Part shown: piece after piece, positions 53,201 through 64,000 of the stretch
How the letters are laid out: each line of letters starts with the position of its first letter
Position numbering within the stretch: position 1 is the stretch's first letter
Source: Apostichopus japonicus
Taxonomy: Eukaryota > Echinodermata > Holothuroidea > Aspidochirotida > Stichopodidae
DNA length: 64,000 nt
Assembly: GCF_037975245.1 (NCBI RefSeq)
Contig: NC_092569.1
Coordinates: 16,166,001 to 16,230,000, forward strand
Reading direction: 5' to 3'
The notes under the pieces: generated by a model
Seen by the model: the letters and a program-made list of their open reading frames with translations, nothing else
What the model was told of the DNA's origin: nothing
Databases searched by the model: none
Made by a program: the position numbers and the translations under genes

Positions 53201-54499
53201 AGAAAAAATGAAACGCACATAGCTGAACAAAAATTGGGCTCAAAGTTGCTATTTTGTCGTGGATAAAAGAAATGTTTAAATTTTGGAATTGCATCTTCTC
53301 CTTAACCAAAAAAAAACTTATTATAAACTGTCATTTTAAGCTAGATCTGCAAAGTAATATCATCATAATCATATATGTATTAATTGTGAGCAATCTTGTG
53401 ATTTACATGTATCGCTAACTAACTTTGTAACCAAAGCAGATAATGCTGATAATTATTCGCCGGTTTTATAGGCGTATACCATATCGATATGAAACTTTTG
53501 TTTTTAGACATCATACTTCAAGATAGCTGGTTGAGGTCGCTGTATAACTGACTTGATTAAAGTCTCTGTACGTGTTTGTCAAATTTAAGCTTCGACCTTT
53601 CCAGCTTACTGCATTTTAAGTTCAGTAAAAATGACACCGTTCTATGAAATTTTCATATCAATATTAATTATATTTCTTGAGTTATCTGACGTTAAAATGT
53701 TGAGGTGAATAAAATTCGCCAGATTTATTAACGAGTCCGTAGATACTACAAACTTCAATCAAAATTTGTAAGCCCCGCCCAACATATCATGCGCCAATAA
53801 TTTTTGTTTTCTATTCACGACCGTTAGGCCTAGGCTTACTTTACTTTCGTGACTATCCTGTCTTAGGTTCATTCTCTTGTTTCTTTCTCTCGGTCTTATC
53901 GATGTAGCTGGTGGAATTGTGTCATTTCCTCCCATTGCAATGAATATACAAGTGTTTTTAGACGTTTCCTCAGTTGAATTGTAAAAAGTGGATGACACGC
54001 GTACTTGATCGTGCCGCATGTGTAGACTATTTGTTTACATTTGTGTAACTAACCTGCTGGCATAGGCGTTCGCAGTGATTTTACGGTAAACCATAAGGTC
54101 AACAGAAAATACATTTTTTTTCTTTTGATTGCGACAGCTTTTCTTATTAAACCCACCTGGTCGGTGTGCATTCAGAATACGAAACATTGAATCTACTTCC
54201 GTTCGGAAGTTTGTTTTCCGAAGTTCATCAGCAAACACGTATTGAGACTTGAATGCACGACAGCATCTAAGAAAGCCATCAACAAAATTATATATATTAA
54301 ACTATTACTGAGTTGGTAATTTATTTTTGTCTCGATGTAGCTTTTGGGTACTTCTAAGATATACTTGAGCGGACAATTGTGTATGTTAATACGACCATCA
54401 TACCTTACACCATAGTTTCCTAAAAGAATAAGTGTCTAGTTCATTGATGCAGGACACAGCTAAATATACCTTTATGGTTCTTATAGGCGATTGTTAAAA
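53201..54499. other. Single-copy island with two short minus-strand open frames
   Basis: Not matched elsewhere in the window. Minus-strand open frames at 54035-54238 (67 codons) and 53759-54019 (86 codons) are adjacent. The first contains a plausible donor (CAG|GTTAGT at 54053/54054). Neither resembles a family I know. A back-to-back ETS-like palindrome ACTTCCGTTCGGAAGT lies at 54195-54210. This may be a remnant of another gene or promoter; evidence is weak. Confidence 0.2.
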
Positions 54500-55925
54500 A
54501 AAATATTCTTGGACGGTAGATGTTATGAGGGGGGGGGGGGCGGGGTAGGTGAGTGGAGGATTGCTTAGAGGCAACACCTGTAAAATGAATCTCAATATGA
54601 ATCATATTTTCTTGTATCTTACATATTGGACAAAATTCCGCGGCATTCTCGATTTCTGTGGAAGTCATTAGGCGGTGAACTTCAAGGTAAGGTTTACATT
54701 GTGACAAACACAATTACAGACTGATGTTATAACCCAATATTTGAGATCACTTTTGATCGAACATATACAACGGCGTATGTACTACCTCGATACCAATATG
54801 TTTACAAGAATTTCATGTTCAGCCCTTTGTAAATATAAATAAGCTGACAGTTTAATAAAGAAATTATATTTCTAACCAATAAATTTACAACTCAGATAAT
54901 AATACAAATAAAACACTCTAGAAAAAAAAAAGCAACAGCGTCACTCGATAAATACAACATAAAGGATTTATATAAAAACTCAAGATGGGTTAGTCTGGAA
55001 ATATATTCATCTTCCTGTAATATTCATCATTCAATTTTGAATCAAAGAGATTTGTTGTTAAGTTGATATTCCAATATTTCACAAGTCTAGAGTATATGAC
55101 GATGATACAATGTATGGCGATCATTCTAGTCGCTGTGAACCGTCGATGTATTACACTGGACGTATCTTCATTTCTGCGTATTTGAGGTGATAAGATCCAC
55201 CTGGAAGATCATACCAGAAGATGCTCTTGTATAATACGTACTGCCGGCTGCGTACAGTCCGTTCAGGTTACAGTCATAATAAAAATCATAGCAATGGGTA
55301 CCGTACCACCAAGCTCCGTGACAATACTGAGCCAAGTGATAATTAGAGCGACGATCATTGTCGCGGTCTAACGTCGAAAATGTCTGGTTCCTGTGATTCG
55401 CCATCCTGTCGTATGCTGCAACAGGAAAACACAAATAAGAAAAGAAGTAGACAGGGATCTTCATTATCATATTAAATACACGTTTGAATTATTTTCCACG
55501 AATTAAATAGTAAATGCATTTTTAGGACTGTTTGGGTACAACCGTTGAAGGTATACAATCTCCAAAATTTCTCCTGTAAGTATATTTGTAAATTATAATA
55601 TTGATAGTTACATCGTTTTGTGCCAAAATGTACTTGTGGTGATCAGATGTGATGTCATAAATGCCTTTGATAAATCTGATTTTTTAATAAAATGTAATTC
55701 TAATGTTGGGAACTTTTCATTCCTTCAAGGTAAGTTCTGAACAATAAGATAAACATCTAGCAACTATTTTGTTGTATAGTGTGCAGTACAACTACGACAT
55801 CACATCTGTTTGCACCATGTTTAGTTATTATACCACTGGCAAGTTACTACCAATTTCAGCTTTCAATATATCGATAACGGTCACAGTTGGTGGCAAGTTT
55901 TATTAAAATGCTTAGAAACTATTTC
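54500..55925. repeat. Extra duplicate of the type-2 terminal-exon segment
   Basis: Paralogous to about 42330-43510 (D) and 59210-60360 (E). It includes the orphan exon at 55151-55415, some intron 4 sequence and a 12-G run at 54529-54540. Confidence 0.6.
55151..55415 (-). pseudogene. Orphan, frameshifted copy of the fibrinogen terminal exon
   Basis: A sixth copy of exon 5, type 2, lies about 4.2 kb downstream of gene E's own last exon, with no exons 1-4 near it. It opens after a good acceptor (ttgcag at its upper edge) in the same phase as the others: YDRMANHRNQTF, LDRDNDRRSNYH, then GAWW and loop YGTHCYDFYYDC before NLNG. At AGST a net insertion of 2 nt relative to D and E (agtacgtattatac against agtactacttac in E) shifts the frame. 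The conserved ending IKYAEMKIRPV is still present in the other frame, but the read-through frame ends in an unrelated tail of about 20 residues. The duplicated block runs roughly 54500-55925 and includes part of intron 4 but stops before exon 4. Either a dead fragment of unequal exchange or a decayed alternative last exon for gene E. Confidence 0.8.
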
Positions 55926-58379
55926 TCTTTTATCAGTAATCTCATTTACCCCTTGATTATCCTAGGAGTTTGACAGGTCTATATATATTTTAAATTAGTA
56001 AAGAAGCTCTCCTTTAAGCTTGTAATATATTTTTTTCATCTATAAGAAACTCATCCGTACCAAGTTTCTTTTCGCCAGCCTGATGGGAAAAAATGAAATT
56101 TATATGCTCCCTTGTTCACTCGTTCCCACCTCTACTCGCTCCCTCGTCCATAATTGTCTTTTTGGATCATTGTACATGTTATGGTACTACGTATGTTAAG
56201 TGCGCATAAAAAAAAGCGGGCGCACTCTCGAATTAAAATTTAGGAAACCAAATAATTCAAGAACGACACATTTATCGTCAGTGTGTTAAGCCTTTGTTTT
56301 ATTACTTTTATCAAGGACATGCTGAGGCACCAACTTAATCTGAACTGTAACATTATACCGCTAGTAGAATCACCCACTTCGAACACTGTTTCTTTGCCTT
56401 TTGTTTGGTATGAGAAAGAGCCCTTTCAAACATCTAGGTTTATGAATTAAAATGTCTCTACTACTTAGTCTAGCATGCAGACCATTATTTCAGTTGCTCA
56501 GATGCAACCCAAAACACAATTTTAAGGGCTCCCAAATATAACTGGTTTCCAGTGTATCTTGTTTTTGTTTTGTTTTTTTGTGTCCGACAAGTCATGTTGT
56601 ATATCATTTACGGATACGTTGCTGTTTATATGGGGTTTTAAAGAATTTACGTTGGTTTAGTCATTACAATTATATAAAAAGATACTGTAACAGTTACAAT
56701 TTACCATGAAAAGGCGCATTCCAAACAATCTACTATTCTAAGAGGAATATTTCGAATTCCGGGCTAAACTATGGAAACATTGTGAGCACTCTGTTCTCCC
56801 GGTGTATCAGGTATTACGACTTAGATTCTGCCTTAAGCGATCCTTTAACGATAATGAGATTTACTTGAAGTATTTTTCTTGGTTCGATTTTGATTGCTTT
56901 ATTAGTTAAAATTGGTAAAGGTGGGTACCGGTTACTTAGTTAAAACTGATGGGTGTTATAATTTCTTAACATGTGTTACATTTATGACCAGTTGCTACTG
57001 AGGACTTAAAAATAGAAAATACCAAACACACAATCTTATACATAATGATTGACTGGACAACCAGACTAATTTAAAGGTTTCGCCAATTATTTCGTCCACA
57101 TTTTAACAGAAAGTGGATGACACTTAACTGTTAAACGCTTAAAATCTGCATTTTGAACCATCTTTACAACGTCAGTTAATAGGTTTGGCACAGTAGTATC
57201 TGCCGACATGTCTAACATGTGTTGCGGTGTTATAACATACTTCAGTTTATACTTATTAACGGTTGCCTCTTATGAACAGTACAAACTAATCAAGAGTCCG
57301 TTGCCAAATTAAGACTACACTAGATCATCTGACTGTTTTGACCAAATGAAAGTTATTATATAAAATTTGAGATTCCACTCAATGTTGGAAATTTAGCCGC
57401 CAAGACATTTTTTAAAGTATACATTAATCACATGAAATGATCTACCGCAATGCCTACCGTAAAATTCGTCCACTGTCGGGAAACCTCTGCAGAGGCTACA
57501 GTGTAGCACCAATGTGAAAGTTCCATTACCTTATCTTCTCTAATTCTATCGTTAACTATATGTAAATCCAGACTTTAAAAAATTTCGAACAGTTTACGAC
57601 CATTGTTATTAGTAACTTTATCCCCATGGTTGTACCGAGCTGTGCAAATATCTTATAGATCAAGATCAGATTTTGAGTTCAAATCATTGTATAAGTTATC
57701 GGAATCAGTTCCATGCATTTAAACTCTTCAGAGTCAAATAGGTTACTTAGCGTGTTCGTTATTGCATATTCATAAATGCCTAAACAAACTTTCTGTATAC
57801 TGGACCAGTCTCGAATGCGATTCGAGACTGGTCGAGTGTATTGAGAGGAGAATTGCTTCAGGATCGAATTGTTAGACAAACACTGGTTTGTTTCCGTGGC
57901 AATCATGACGTCATAATTAAAAGAAATGAAGACATGCCATGAGTATATGCAAATATGTTTATGGGCAAAGAAATTTTCCAAATTGCAAAGAACACTGTAC
58001 AGTATATATAGCCTACTTTCAATCAGTTACAGCAGTTAGTACTGTATATGTTTTCAGACACACAGAGTCTCAATACACACTGTACGTACTTCTTAAATCA
58101 TCCAGCTAAATACTTCGAGTAACATGAATGACTTAGGGATAAATTTTGAGCTTAATTTTGGGCTAGAGTCAATGTCAGCACCCTTATCGAGGTGCTTCAA
58201 CGAAGAACCGAAGCGTAAAGCGTCCAATGTCATTGACATTGACATTGACATTGACATCATTTATTTCCATCATCAATTAAATACAAGAATGTTGAGCGTA
58301 ACATTTTTAAGCTCACAGAAAGCACAATACAATATAGAGACAACATTCGTTGAATGGATATATATGTAGATAAATCAAG
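55926..58379. other. Single-copy intergenic DNA
   Basis: No gene supported. It contains a 31-bp perfect hairpin at 57803-57833 and a short hexamer repeat (CATTGA)n at about 58230-58256. The longest open frame (57679-57981, 100 codons) has no recognisable motif. Confidence 0.4.
57803..57833. repeat. Perfect 14-bp inverted repeat with 3-bp loop
   Basis: Arms GACCAGTCTCGAAT and ATTCGAGACTGGTC around gcg. It is single-copy in the window and not associated with a recognised gene. Confidence 0.8.
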
Positions 58380-59601
58380 ATCATCATACTCATTTGAATC
58401 TCTGTAAATGACATTCACGACAGCGCTAAAATTGTGCATTTGCTGTTTTTTTGTATTAATGAGGTAAACATGACATTTGTCTTAGCTTTTTGTTATGTTT
58501 ACTGAGCAAATTCAAGAGTCGGTGCTCGTCGAAGGATCTTACACGTTGTTTTAAAGACAAGAAAGTATATTTAAATAAGTATTCGTCCTCTTTAGTGATA
58601 TAAGTTGGTGAATGAGATGTTTGCAACTCATGGTACATATTTTGAGTTCACAAGTCATAAAAGCATCATGCTTTCTAATTCAAATTTATATGTTGTTTCA
58701 ATTCAAACATAACAACATCCTCTTGTCTTCGTACCTGTGATCATTAACCCAATATTATATATGGGGACGAATTGGATACTTTAGAATGGAATATGTTAAT
58801 AAGTTCCCACGGTGAGAGAACAATGTCTTACTTTAAAAGATATTTTCGTGTATACGTTGAGGATTACGTTGAAAATTGGCGAGTAAAGGAAAAAATGTTG
58901 CACTGCCATATCTAGTCGATTGATTTTTTTCGATGTCATATACAAGACTACATGAGAAAGTAAGCAAATATTCTTGGCGTGTACGGAACTGTATTGCTTG
59001 TGAGTAATTGTGCACTTCACGGTAATTAGATGTATCGTAACATTCTATCGCTGACTCCAAAACAAGTAACTTGAATTTTGTGCATGGCTACAGGACAGGC
59101 CCCATACCTTTTTTATTGTACTGGGTCGTAGTGGCTGGGTCGAAGGGGTTTGGGGATGGGGCCAATAAGTGAAGTCGTGCAGGGCTGCGGTAAGGTAAAA
59201 TATTATTGTTCTTGAACGGTAGATAGGGGTGGAGGAGTGGAAGATTGCTTCGAGGCAAAACCTGTAAACCGGAGTTATTGTGGATAAAGGTTTTTTGTTT
59301 TGTAGCCTATATATTGGGCATTATCCTCGATTACTGTCAATCTCATTTTAGTAATGAAAACAATTTAATTTGCATTAAAAACGCTCGATGCAAACCACAA
59401 TGGTTTCACAATGAAAAAAGAAATCAAGATGGACGAGTCTGGAAATAATTGTATTCATCTTCCTTTAATATTCATCATTCGATGTTATAAAATCATAAGG
59501 ATTTGTTGTTAAGTTAATAGTCGGATATTTCACAAGTCTAGACTATATCACGATGACACAGTGTTCGGTGATCATTCTAGTTGCTAAGAACGGTCGATGT
59601 A
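58380..59601. repeat. 3' flank of copy E, duplicate of the flank of copy D
   Basis: Matches 41490-42742 with moderate divergence; no gene seen. The AATAAA used as a candidate poly(A) signal 3' of copy D is not conserved here; the variant ATTAAA (minus strand, 59464-59469) lies nearby. Confidence 0.55.
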
Positions 59602-63325
<3,724 letters not shown>

Positions 63326-64000
63326 CTAAAATTGAAGATATGAAAATTGGCATTTGAAAGAATCAACATTCCGATATGCGGGATCGTCTCGTTTGTGAAG
63401 GCTACTCATCGCTGAAATCAATTCTTGATTAGAAATTCAGTTTCAAATATTGTTAAGTACTGTTTATCTTTGATTAAAATCCAATGTAGTGAAACCAGGA
63501 ATCGTTAACTTTGTCACCATTTAGGTAATCCTAATTCTTTCACTGACAGAGAGGCAATCAATTTGACCCCACTCGATTGACAATGTTTCTGTATTGTTCA
63601 TATTAAGATCTCTCTGTTTGACTCATTTGTAGGAAACATTATGGAAAATCAATCGATTATTCCAACACTCTGTTCCAACACAGTTGAACTATAGGGTCTA
63701 TAACGTGTGTATAGAACTTTCTGTAAGTCGTGACTTATTTTAATGAAAACAAAACGTGGTTCTATTCTATACTGTGGTCTTTGTGTTTTTTGACGACAAA
63801 CCTTAAATAAACAAAGTTGAAACTATTTTGATGACAGAATGACTTAATAAACAAATTACTTATTCAACGCCATTCTTGCCCTGTTTCCCGCCCTTATAAT
63901 ATATAACTTAGATAAAACAGTATAGTAGACGTTTTAATTTTCGCGACATGAAGTGAGAAAGGAATATGATTCCTTCCCGTAGGAGAACAAAAAATCAAAA

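Noticed and set aside
57679-57981. 100-codon minus-strand open frame in single-copy DNA
   Set aside because: It spans the hairpin at 57803-57833, has no recognisable domain and no splice or promoter support; likely chance.

Overview
This is AT-rich animal DNA with split genes. Exons are short, introns have GT/AG borders, and (TA)n, poly-G and poly-C tracts are frequent. The only gene family I can support is a tandem array of secreted fibrinogen-related proteins (FReD/FREP lectins), all on the minus strand. The architecture is a signal peptide, a short basic linker and one C-terminal fibrinogen domain, with no collagen, coiled coil or Ig domain. With the AT-richness, this best suits a marine invertebrate deuterostome. 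I favour an echinoderm, perhaps a sea cucumber, where single-domain fibrinogen-like proteins are known. That assignment is an inference from protein style; no taxonomic marker is present.

Layout. Four complete genes and one cut by the window edge lie head to tail: A 3554-11117, B 16908-23488, C 29143-37391, D 42743-50558, and E from 59602 past 63325, with its first exon outside the window. Each complete gene has five coding exons: signal peptide (69 nt), 46-nt linker exon, N-terminal fibrinogen exon (173 nt), central fibrinogen exon (271 nt) and C-terminal exon (251-260 nt). Splice phases fit in all copies, giving proteins of 269-272 residues. Upstream of each start codon is a conserved promoter block (a TATA box 24 bp from the 12-bp palindrome TGACACGTGTCA). 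Further upstream is a conserved block with a perfect cAMP-response-element palindrome, TGACGTCA. Between genes lie 3-4 kb of duplicated non-coding DNA with homopolymer runs and MITE-like insertions. The gap before E (about 52.4-59.6 kb) differs: it holds two single-copy islands and an orphan, frameshifted copy of the last exon (55151-55415).

Main biology. Exons 1-4 are nearly identical between copies. The last exon varies, and variation concentrates in a Tyr-rich loop just after the GAWW motif, in the region that forms the ligand pocket in ficolin-like fibrinogen domains. The canonical cysteine pair around GAWW is missing in every copy, and displaced cysteines appear only in some. Copy E is a mosaic: exon 2-3 and intron 1-2 DNA like A, proximal intron 3 like B, terminal exon and intron 4 like D. 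The array therefore looks like a lectin family that keeps a constant scaffold while changing its binding loop, shaped by unequal exchange or gene conversion. No RNA genes, CRISPR arrays or bacterial features were seen.
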